Assembly: GCA_945870015.1 (NCBI GenBank)
Contig: CAMBQS010000284.1
Coordinates: 1-5,077 of the forward strand
Length of the DNA: 5,077 nucleotides
Direction of reading: 5' to 3'
Source of the DNA: Desulfocicer vacuolatum DSM 3385
GTDB lineage: Bacteria > Desulfobacterota > Desulfobacteria > Desulfobacterales > SURF-7
Below the pieces are notes generated by a model, which was given only the letters and a program-made list of their open reading frames with translations, was not told the DNA's origin and ran no database searches. Shown piece by piece: positions 1 through 5,077 of the stretch. Position 1 is the first letter of the stretch. Every line of letters starts with the position of its first letter. Position numbers and translations under genes: made by a program.

Positions 1-265
1 TGTTTTTTTCCGCACTGTTGAAAAACTCCTGTTCCTGTCCTTTTTGAATCTGAACCAACTGGTTCAGGTCTCCGCCTGCAAAAAAGGTATCTTTGGCAGA
101 GGTTACGATAACACCTGCGATGTCGTTTTTTTCCGATTCCAGCCGGATGACTGTTTCTTCCATCAGCTTGATGAATTCTTCATTCATGGCATTGACCGGG
201 CCGGTCATATCCATGGTAATGGTAACGATATTGTCTTTATCTTTTTTATATATAAAGCCGCTCAT
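1..265 (-). CDS. FadJ/FadB-like fatty-acid oxidation multifunctional protein, N-terminal part (cut by left edge)
   Basis: This gene begins at the ATG complementary to 263-265 and runs leftward off the window; 88 codons are visible. The protein starts MSGFIYKKDKDNIVTITMDM and has TGPVNAMNEEF at residues 21-31, then GVIVTSAKDTFFAGGDL at 51-67. The last block is the crotonase-fold oxyanion-hole segment (AGGDL, residues 63-67), so the visible part is the enoyl-CoA hydratase domain. In the family this domain is followed by a 3-hydroxyacyl-CoA dehydrogenase domain; that part is outside the window, so the fusion is inferred from the resemblance to mycobacterial FadB (Rv0860) and FadJ proteins and from the adjacent thiolase. 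The start is supported by AGGTGA (272-277, complement) six bases upstream. It lies 31 nt after the thiolase stop and is probably co-transcribed with it. It would hydrate enoyl-CoA and oxidise 3-hydroxyacyl-CoA in the cytoplasm. A single-domain enoyl-CoA hydratase is the main alternative. Confidence 0.85.
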   Translation of the reverse strand, partial: MSGFIYKKDKDNIVTITMDMTGPVNAMNEEFIKLMEETVIRLESEKNDIAGVIVTSAKDTFFAGGDLNQLVQIQKGQEQEFFNSAEKN

Positions 266-296
266 TTTTGTTCACCTTTTTTTGATTTGATATTAT

Positions 297-1514
297 TTAG
301 TATGAAGAAAGCCTTTCCACTATTGTTGCGATTCCAATACCGCCACCGGCACACATGGTGCAGAGGCCGTACGTCAATCCCCGCCGTTCCAGTTCATCCA
401 GAACGGTTCCGAGAATCATGCCGCCGGTTGCTCCCAGAGGATGGCCCATGGCAATGGCACCACCATTGACATTGATTTTTTCCCACGGCACATTAAAATC
501 TCTTTGATAAAGGATGGGTACTGCAGCAAACGCTTCATTGACCTCAAACAGATCGATCTGGTCGATTCTCAGACCGGCAACATCCAAAACTTTTTTTGTG
601 GCGGCTATCGGACCGGTCAACATAATGGTCGGCTCTGTGCTGACGACGGAAGAAGCAACAACGCGCCCTCTGGGTGTGAGTCCCAGTTCTCTACCGATCT
701 TTTCACTTCCAAGCAGCAATGCACAGGCACCATCCACGATTCCGGAAGAATTTCCAGCGTGGTGTACGTGGTTGATTCTTTCCACATTAGGATATCTGGA
801 TATGGCAATGGCATCAAACCCGATGCTGCCCATGAATTCAAATGCGGGTTTGAGCTTGGATAATCCTTCTACTGTGGTTCCGGGTCGGATAAATTCATCC
901 TGGTCAAGAATCACAAGACCGTTCTCATCTGTTACCGGGACAACGGATTTATTGAAATACCCAGCTTTCCGGGCAGCATCCGCTTTTTTCTGGGATTCGA
1001 CGGCAAATGCGTCTACATCCTCTCTGGAGAATCCTTCGAGAGTTGCAATCAGGTCTGCACCGATTCCCTGGGGAACAAATCCGGTAATCATCGAGGTTGC
1101 GGGATCTTCTGCCCATGGTCCACCGTTTGCGCCGATCGGAACATGAGACATGCTTTCCACACCGCCGGCAACAATAAGCTGTTCCCAGCCGGACATGATT
1201 TTCATGGCTGCAATAGCCGTAGCATCCAGAGATGACGCGCAAAATCGTTCAATCTGCAGCCCAGGTACTTTCTCATCCCAGCCCGCGACCATGGCGGCTG
1301 TTTTGGCGATGTTGGACCCTTGCTCTCCGACCGGCATAACGCATCCAACGATCAGATCGTCAATCCTTGCTGTATCCAGACTGTATCTGGCTTGTAAGGC
1401 TTTAAGCACGCTGGCCAACAAATCAACCGGTTTTACCTCATGCAATGAGCCGTCTTTTTTACCTTTACCGCGTGGTGTTCGTATAGCATCAAAAATAAAT
1501 GCTGGTGTACTCAT
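297..1514 (-). CDS. Acetyl-CoA C-acyltransferase (3-ketoacyl-CoA thiolase, FadA/FadI-like)
   Basis: A complete 405-residue thiolase that cleaves 3-ketoacyl-CoA with CoA to acetyl-CoA and a shortened acyl-CoA, the last step of beta-oxidation. All catalytic elements are visible: nucleophilic Cys92 in ERFCASSLDA, the NEAFA motif at 326-330, His358 in AMGHPLGATGG, and the base Cys388 in the C-terminal TMCAGGGIG. The N-terminus (PAFIFDAIRTPRGKGKKDG) and the segment HVHHAGNSSGIVDGA (about 249-263) resemble the beta subunit of the mycobacterial trifunctional enzyme (FadA, Rv0859) more than E. coli FadA; this is from memory of the family. Length is normal. The reading frame extends to a TTG at 1550, but the ATG at 1514 is preferred because GAGGGG (1521-1526, complement) lies six bases upstream and family homology starts there. 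It is the first gene of a minus-strand operon with the FadJ-like gene, with a promoter and a probable operator upstream. A biosynthetic acetoacetyl-CoA thiolase role is less likely given the partner. Confidence 0.95.
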   Translation of the reverse strand: MSTPAFIFDAIRTPRGKGKKDGSLHEVKPVDLLASVLKALQARYSLDTARIDDLIVGCVMPVGEQGSNIAKTAAMVAGWDEKVPGLQIERFCASSLDATAIAAMKIMSGWEQLIVAGGVESMSHVPIGANGGPWAEDPATSMITGFVPQGIGADLIATLEGFSREDVDAFAVESQKKADAARKAGYFNKSVVPVTDENGLVILDQDEFIRPGTTVEGLSKLKPAFEFMGSIGFDAIAISRYPNVERINHVHHAGNSSGIVDGACALLLGSEKIGRELGLTPRGRVVASSVVSTEPTIMLTGPIAATKKVLDVAGLRIDQIDLFEVNEAFAAVPILYQRDFNVPWEKINVNGGAIAMGHPLGATGGMILGTVLDELERRGLTYGLCTMCAGGGIGIATIVERLSSY

Positions 1515-1624
1515 TTTAATCCCCTCTGTTTTATAATCGTTATGTTCCAATTACATGGCAATCAAGCATGGATAAACTGACTTGACTATTGCCTGACGCC
1601 ACTCCATCCCATTATTAATATTTT

Positions 1625-1648
1625 TGTTTCCATCATATGCTGGAAACA
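1625..1648. promoter_or_regulatory. 24-bp palindrome, probable repressor operator of the thiolase operon
   Basis: The arms TGTTTCCA and TGGAAACA flank a centre containing CATATG; 11 of 12 base pairs are symmetric, with one mismatch (1633/1640). It touches the -10 hexamer and covers the expected start site of the minus-strand promoter, the usual place for a repressor site. Which regulator binds is not visible; a TetR- or GntR-type fatty-acid regulator is a guess based on the genes controlled. Confidence 0.6.
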
Positions 1649-1676
1649 TTTTATTCATACTTTTTTTGGGTGTCAA
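1648..1676 (-). promoter_or_regulatory. Sigma70-type promoter for the thiolase/FadJ-like operon
   Basis: Read on the minus strand, a perfect -35 TTGACA (complement of 1671-1676) is followed by a 17-base spacer and TAAAAT (complement of 1648-1653, five of six matches to TATAAT). Transcription would begin near 1641 and give a leader of roughly 125 nt before the thiolase ATG at 1514. This is prediction from sequence only. Confidence 0.65.
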
Positions 1677-1689
1677 GTCTTTTTTGACA
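1671..1689. repeat. Inverted repeat TGTCAA-N7-TTGACA over the -35 region
   Basis: Two perfect 6-base inverted arms (1671-1676 and 1684-1689) are separated by seven T-rich bases. The left arm is the minus-strand -35 hexamer. It may be a second protein-binding site or simply two similar hexamers by chance; the arms are short. Confidence 0.35.
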
Positions 1690-1727
1690 GGATTATTGTC
1701 TATCGCTTATCCATTTATGCCGTAAGG

Positions 1728-1756
1728 TTGAAAAAGAGACGCATCTTTGTTATAAT
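1728..1756 (+). promoter_or_regulatory. Strong sigma70-type extended -10 promoter for the zinc-ribbon/MoxR operon
   Basis: The -35 TTGAAA (1728-1733) is five of six to consensus; a 17-base spacer is followed by the perfect -10 TATAAT (1751-1756), preceded by TGT (1748-1750), an extended -10. Transcription should start near 1763, about 40 nt before the first ATG. The match to consensus suggests vigorous or constitutive expression. No clear operator is seen on this promoter. Confidence 0.75.
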
Positions 1757-1801
1757 CTTTCTGTAACTCGATATTCATCAAACATCAACGAAGAGGTATA
1801 T

Positions 1802-2029
1802 ATGAAAAATTCAAAATGCCCGGCCTGCGGTTGCACAAAATTTTATGTCAAGAATCCCGAAGATGAATTTGATGTTTATGTTTTTACCTGCGAGGATGGC
1901 GAGGTCTGTTTTGACGCGGAGAGCAACGAATCCAATTCACCTCCTCCTGTTGAAGATGAAACGGAAACCTTTTGTAACGGCTGCGCATGGCATGACCGGT
2001 TTCAAAAAGTTAAAATTGATTTCAAATGA
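1802..2029 (+). CDS. Small cysteine-rich, zinc-ribbon-like protein of unknown function
   Basis: A 75-residue acidic protein (16 Asp/Glu against 8 Lys/Arg) with no signal peptide or membrane segment. A CPACGC motif at residues 6-11 (Cys6, Cys9, also Cys11) and CNGC at 58-61 (Cys58, Cys61) are placed as the two knuckles of a zinc ribbon; further cysteines are at 30 and 36. Between them is an acidic, Ser/Pro-rich stretch (about 38-56, ESNESNSPPPVEDETET) that is probably a flexible loop. The start is well supported: GAGG at 1793-1796 is five bases before the ATG and a strong promoter lies upstream. Its TGA overlaps the ATG of the MoxR gene (ATGA at 2026-2029), so the two are likely translationally coupled. 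I do not recognise a named family and assign no function; a zinc-binding adaptor or regulator of the downstream system is only a possibility. Arrangement, RBS and codon-level coherence make it very likely a real gene. Confidence 0.85.
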   Translation: MKNSKCPACGCTKFYVKNPEDEFDVYVFTCEDGEVCFDAESNESNSPPPVEDETETFCNGCAWHDRFQKVKIDFK

Positions 2030-2988
2030 AAAGTGAAATGGCGTCAGCAGAATACTCTTCAGCATATGAGACATATCAAAAGATTTCCGGCAATATTCAG
2101 AAAGTCATAAAAGGGCAGTCAACAGCCATTCGGTTGCTGCTGGCCGGATTTGCGAGTGGCGGGCATGTATTGCTTGAAGATTTTCCCGGAACCGGGAAAA
2201 CCACACTGGCCAAAACACTGGCGCTCTCCATTGCTACGGATTTCAAGCGCATTCAGTTTACACCCGATCTTCTTCCATCGGATATTATCGGTGTTTCGAT
2301 TTTCGATCCCAAGGAAAAGATTTTCCGGGTTCATAAAGGACCGATATTCACCAATATCTTGCTGATAGACGAAATCAACCGGGCTTCACCACGCACCCAA
2401 TCCGCACTTCTGGAAGCAATGGCGGAGAGGCAGGTCAGTATTGACGGGAAAATCTTCAGCTTTGATTCTCTCTTTTTTGTGATTGCAACACAGAACCCCA
2501 TAGAATCCCGTGGAACCTATCCGCTTCCCGAAGCGCAGATGGATCGTTTTGCGCTTCAACTAAGCCTGGGATATGTTGATACAGCAGAAGAAGTTGCGAT
2601 ATTGACCGATCAGAATATGGCGCATCCGATTGAAAACATTGGTGCCGTCAGTACGATGGATGAGGTGCTTTCCTTAAAAGCCGCGGTTCGGAAAATTTTC
2701 ATCCGTGAGGAGTTGAAACAGTATATCGTTGAAATTGTAAAGGCTACCCGAAACAAAACCAGCGTTCAACTGGGAGCCAGCCCGCGGGCCTCCCTTTCCC
2801 TGATGAAGGCGGTCAAAGCCCTTGCGCTTATTGATGGATATGATTTTGTCTCTCCGGATCATATCCAGGAGATTGCGGTTCCGGTGATTGCACACCGGCT
2901 TGTCATGGATGCACAGGCGCAGTTTTCCGGTCAGACTCCGGAAAAAATCGTTGAGGAGATCATCTTCTCCATCCCTGTTCCGACATGA
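2026..2988 (+). CDS. MoxR-family AAA+ ATPase
   Basis: A 320-residue cytoplasmic ATPase of normal MoxR length. Walker A is PGTGKTT at residues 54-60 (Lys58), Walker B is ILLIDEIN at 111-118 (Asp115, Glu116), followed by the MoxR signature RASPRTQSALLEAMAERQV (119-137). Sensor 1 is Asn157 in ATQNPIE, the arginine-finger region is EAQMDRF (Arg174), and sensor 2 is Arg254 in GASPRAS. All catalytic residues are intact. MoxR proteins form ring oligomers thought to act as chaperones that mature or insert cofactors into client complexes, often with DUF58 and von Willebrand A proteins encoded next door; the client here is unknown. The ATG at 2026 overlaps the preceding TGA; an in-frame ATG at 2038 is an alternative. 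Neither has a strong Shine-Dalgarno site, consistent with translational coupling. The stop lies in an ATGA (2985-2988) that also starts a 19-codon ORF. Confidence 0.95.
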   Translation: MKSEMASAEYSSAYETYQKISGNIQKVIKGQSTAIRLLLAGFASGGHVLLEDFPGTGKTTLAKTLALSIATDFKRIQFTPDLLPSDIIGVSIFDPKEKIFRVHKGPIFTNILLIDEINRASPRTQSALLEAMAERQVSIDGKIFSFDSLFFVIATQNPIESRGTYPLPEAQMDRFALQLSLGYVDTAEEVAILTDQNMAHPIENIGAVSTMDEVLSLKAAVRKIFIREELKQYIVEIVKATRNKTSVQLGASPRASLSLMKAVKALALIDGYDFVSPDHIQEIAVPVIAHRLVMDAQAQFSGQTPEKIVEEIIFSIPVPT

Positions 2989-3044
2989 AAAAAACATCCT
3001 GTCCGGGCAGAGACAATGGGACTGCAAAACAGCAAACCCTATGA
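2985..3044 (+). CDS. 19-codon linking micro-ORF (candidate translational coupler)
   Basis: An ATG overlapping the MoxR stop (ATGA at 2985-2988) opens a 19-residue frame, MKKTSCPGRDNGTAKQQTL, which ends at a TGA (3042-3044) overlapping the ATG of the DUF58 gene (ATGA at 3041-3044). It spans exactly the 52-nt gap between the two genes. No known peptide is recognised. It may carry terminating ribosomes from the MoxR stop to the DUF58 start, which has no good Shine-Dalgarno site. At this length chance cannot be excluded; whether the peptide itself matters is unknown. Confidence 0.35.
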   Translation: MKKTSCPGRDNGTAKQQTL

Positions 3045-4393
3045 AACACTTTTTGTATAAAAGCTACCGTGCTTTTTATTCATCATCCTGCCGGCGGAAA
3101 AGAAGGTTCACCAGTGCGGGTTCATTGATACTGATCACGATCTTCATTACAGCGATACTTGGAATCGATACTGGTCAGAGCCTGATTTATCAGATTTTTT
3201 CATTTCTGCTTCCACTTCTGATCTTTGCGATGATTCTCAGCCTTTCCTTTCGGATTCAGTTGACGATTGACCGGAAACTCCCCAGGTTCGCTACGGTTGG
3301 TGAACAACTGACTTATGATATCCATATTCGCAACCTGACCGGCAGAAAACAGAAAGGATTATTCTGTTATGAAAATCCGGAAGACCCCCGCCCCTCTTTC
3401 CAGACCTTCCTCCAGGCAAGAGAACCCGATGAAGAAAAGCGGAATATCTGGGATCGGAAGGTGCTTTTCCACAGATGGATGTGGCTGATTGAAAAAAATA
3501 CCAGAGTCCGGATCAAGGAATTCCCGATTCCGGAACTACTGCCCAATGCCGAAGGAAAAGTAAGCGTAAAAACCATCCCCAGGCAGCGGGGATATCTCCG
3601 GCTGACCGGGATCACCATTACCCGTCCGGAACCACTTGGCCTCTGCAAATCTTTTCATATCCTACCGAACCGGCAAAAGATCCTTGTATTGCCGAAACGC
3701 TATAAAATTCCGGAAATCTTACTGGAAGGAACCAGGAAATACCACTCCGGTGGAATTTCCATGGCATCATCGGTCGGTGATTCCAATGAATTTCTATCCT
3801 TAAGACAATACCGTCCCGGCGATCCCATGAAACAGATTCACTGGAAAAGCTGGGCCAAAACCAATCAATTGATTATCCGGGAGTACCAGGATGAGTTTTT
3901 TATCCGGCATGCCCTGATTCTGGATACCTTCCAGAAAAAACTTTACAGCGATGTTTTTGAAGAAGCGGTTTCGATTGCCGCATCGATGGTCTGCACGCTG
4001 CAAACCCGGGAATCGTTGTTGGATCTGATGTTTGTCAATACAAAGGCCTATTGTTTTTCCTCCGGAAGGGGTATGGCCGGTACTGGGAAACTGATGGAAA
4101 TTCTTTCCTGCGTCCAGACATGCAGTGATAAAACCATTGAATCGCTTCAATCCATGGTTCTGCAATCTGCTGCTTTGCTGAGCGGGTGTATCTGCATCCT
4201 GCTTTACTGGGATCAGGAAAGAAAAAATTTCATCCAAACCCTGCTGTCTCATGGTCTACCATTGGTCGTCATCATTGTAACCAAAGAAGATCCAGGTATC
4301 ATCCGGAAAGATCCAGGCCCAATGAAAAATATGCTCCGTCAGTTTCATGCTGTCCAGGTCGGCAACATTGAAAACGGGCTGGCCCTGCTATGA
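3041..4393 (+). CDS. DUF58 domain-containing membrane protein
   Basis: A 450-residue protein. A basic N-terminus (CRRKRRFTSAG, residues 17-27, matching the RRFTPAG lead-in common in this family) precedes two membrane segments at about 26-42 and 49-70. A beta-rich region follows, and then the DUF58 signature: GDSNEF (246-251), LRQYRPGDPMKQIHWKSWAK (254-273) and LIIREYQDEF (277-286). The C-terminal part should form a von Willebrand A-like fold, beginning at ALILDTF (291-297), but the metal-binding DxSxS is replaced by D-T-F-Q-K (295-299), so metal coordination there is doubtful. DUF58 proteins accompany MoxR ATPases and are believed to be their partners or clients. The start is the ATG at 3041, because the open frame upstream (from 2888) overlaps the MoxR gene in a different frame. 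Its TGA overlaps the ATG of the next gene (ATGA at 4390-4393). Confidence 0.93.
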   Translation: MKHFLYKSYRAFYSSSCRRKRRFTSAGSLILITIFITAILGIDTGQSLIYQIFSFLLPLLIFAMILSLSFRIQLTIDRKLPRFATVGEQLTYDIHIRNLTGRKQKGLFCYENPEDPRPSFQTFLQAREPDEEKRNIWDRKVLFHRWMWLIEKNTRVRIKEFPIPELLPNAEGKVSVKTIPRQRGYLRLTGITITRPEPLGLCKSFHILPNRQKILVLPKRYKIPEILLEGTRKYHSGGISMASSVGDSNEFLSLRQYRPGDPMKQIHWKSWAKTNQLIIREYQDEFFIRHALILDTFQKKLYSDVFEEAVSIAASMVCTLQTRESLLDLMFVNTKAYCFSSGRGMAGTGKLMEILSCVQTCSDKTIESLQSMVLQSAALLSGCICILLYWDQERKNFIQTLLSHGLPLVVIIVTKEDPGIIRKDPGPMKNMLRQFHAVQVGNIENGLALL

Positions 4394-5077
4394 AAACACC
4401 TCCTTTCCTCATCGGTGCAGCGCTTGTTCTCTGGGGCCGGCAAACCGGTTTGTTGGTCCCTGCTCTTCTCATGGTTCTGATTATTGAGAGTGCCCGTTAT
4501 ATCCACTCCAGATGGGTATTATCTCTTTCCGATTTTTACAGGATTTCAGATGTCTCGACCCTCATTTTACTTGGTATCGCGGTCTATGTTTTGTTCACAA
4601 ATCCGCGTGCCATCATCATGCTCACGATCCAGTGGCTTCCTTTGATCACACTCCCGCTGCTTGCAGCCCAGGAATACAGTACGGAAGGGAAAATCGATAT
4701 CCGGGCATTTCTGATGCTTACCCGGAAAAGCAAACCAGATCCGGATCAGGATGCAGCGACAATCAATTTCTCCTATCCCTATTTTATTCTCTGCCTGATC
4801 GCCGCAGCAGCTTCCAATCAACGGACGCCGGTGTTCTACATTTGTTTATTGTTTCTAACTGCCTGGGCTCTTTTTCCGTATCGATCCAAAAGATATCCGA
4901 TTGTTCTCTGGTGCATCCTGATGGCAACAGCCGGCGGTCTGGGATACATGGGGCATATTGGCTTGAACCATATGCAGGGCATCCTGATAAGCTGGGCCGG
5001 TGATCTGTTTCTGGAGGAGTCCAATCCGGAAAAAAGCACAACAGCAATCGGAGAGATCGGCGAGGTCAAACAATCCA
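4390..5077 (+). CDS. TgpA/DUF3488-like transglutaminase-type membrane protein, N-terminal part (cut by right edge)
   Basis: An open frame from the ATG overlapping the DUF58 stop continues past the window end with 229 complete codons and no stop. The visible part is hydrophobic, with about six membrane segments near residues 5-33, 54-70, 74-93, 129-142, 147-163 and 169-191. A soluble turn then leads to SWAGDLFLEESNPEKSTTAIGEIGEVKQS (201-229, given here only as a landmark region ending in TAIGEIGEV). In TgpA/DUF3488 proteins a multi-pass N-terminal half is followed by a phrase of the type TAIG-IGE-K and then a periplasmic transglutaminase/cysteine-protease-like domain; that domain would lie outside the window, so the full function is inferred from this resemblance and from the MoxR-DUF58 neighbours. 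Such proteins (for example P. aeruginosa TgpA, PA2873) sit in the inner membrane with the catalytic domain in the periplasm. No strong ribosome-binding site precedes the start; translation is probably coupled. Confidence 0.8.
   Translation, partial: MKTPPFLIGAALVLWGRQTGLLVPALLMVLIIESARYIHSRWVLSLSDFYRISDVSTLILLGIAVYVLFTNPRAIIMLTIQWLPLITLPLLAAQEYSTEGKIDIRAFLMLTRKSKPDPDQDAATINFSYPYFILCLIAAAASNQRTPVFYICLLFLTAWALFPYRSKRYPIVLWCILMATAGGLGYMGHIGLNHMQGILISWAGDLFLEESNPEKSTTAIGEIGEVKQS

Noticed and set aside
266..296. Terminator or separate promoter between the thiolase and FadJ-like genes
   Set aside because: The 31-nt gap is AT-rich with a ribosome-binding site but has no stem-loop or promoter hexamers, so a single operon is more likely.
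514..1146. Long open frame antisense to the thiolase (210 codons)
   Set aside because: It lies wholly opposite a gene with intact catalytic motifs and has no recognisable domain or ribosome-binding support; it is a shadow frame.
1515..1550. Thiolase start at an upstream TTG (12 extra residues)
   Set aside because: The extension has no family homology, and the ATG at 1514 has GAGGGG at the right distance, inside the would-be extension.
1684..1713. Second plus-strand promoter using TTGACA at 1684-1689
   Set aside because: No acceptable -10 at 16-18 bases; the best is TATCCA with only three matches.
2888..3040. N-terminal extension of the DUF58 protein from an ATG at 2888
   Set aside because: It would overlap 101 bases of the MoxR gene in another frame and gives arginine/serine-rich, non-family sequence; the ATG at 3041 fits the known N-terminus style and the ATGA junction.
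4512..5003. 163-codon open frame inside the transglutaminase-like gene
   Set aside because: It is out of frame with the multi-pass membrane protein that follows the ATGA junction, and it is rich in Cys/His/Ser without family resemblance.
1..5077. CRISPR array, tRNA, insertion sequence or defence island
   Set aside because: No regularly spaced repeats, cloverleaf, transposase or terminal repeats were seen; the window is dense with ordinary metabolic and chaperone-type genes.

Overview
The window looks like chromosomal DNA of a Gram-negative bacterium, most likely a sulfate-reducer-type deltaproteobacterium (Desulfobacterota). This placement is an inference from the style of the proteins: an actinobacterial/deltaproteobacterial type of thiolase paired with a FadJ-like protein, and the N-terminal form of the DUF58 and transglutaminase-type membrane proteins. 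No taxonomic marker gene is present. Nothing in the window (IS, integrase, tRNA, CRISPR) points to a mobile element.

Left part, minus strand (1-1514): a beta-oxidation operon. A complete thiolase gene (297-1514) is followed 31 nt later by the first 88 codons of a FadJ/FadB-type multifunctional protein (enoyl-CoA hydratase / 3-hydroxyacyl-CoA dehydrogenase) that runs off the left edge. Together they would make the alpha and beta parts of a fatty-acid oxidation complex.

Centre (1515-1801): a divergent control region of 287 bp. It holds a sigma70-like minus-strand promoter (TTGACA-17-TAAAAT) for the thiolase operon, a 24-bp near-perfect palindrome lying on the -10 and start region of that promoter (a likely repressor operator), a second short inverted repeat over its -35, and an almost consensus extended -10 promoter (TTGAAA-17-TATAAT, with TGT before the -10) for the plus-strand genes.

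Right part, plus strand (1802-5077): a tightly coupled operon. It runs from a 75-residue cysteine-rich zinc-ribbon-like protein, to a MoxR-family AAA+ ATPase, to a DUF58 membrane protein, to the first 229 residues of a polytopic membrane protein resembling the N-terminal half of TgpA/DUF3488-type transglutaminase-like proteins, cut by the right edge. Successive genes are joined by ATGA stop/start overlaps. At the one junction with a 52-nt gap (MoxR to DUF58), a 19-codon ORF fills the gap with an ATGA overlap at each end. MoxR-DUF58-transglutaminase clusters are widespread and are thought to act as a chaperone-like ATPase working on membrane or periplasmic clients, but their substrate is mostly unknown. 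The least described parts are the small zinc-ribbon protein at the head and the linking micro-ORF.
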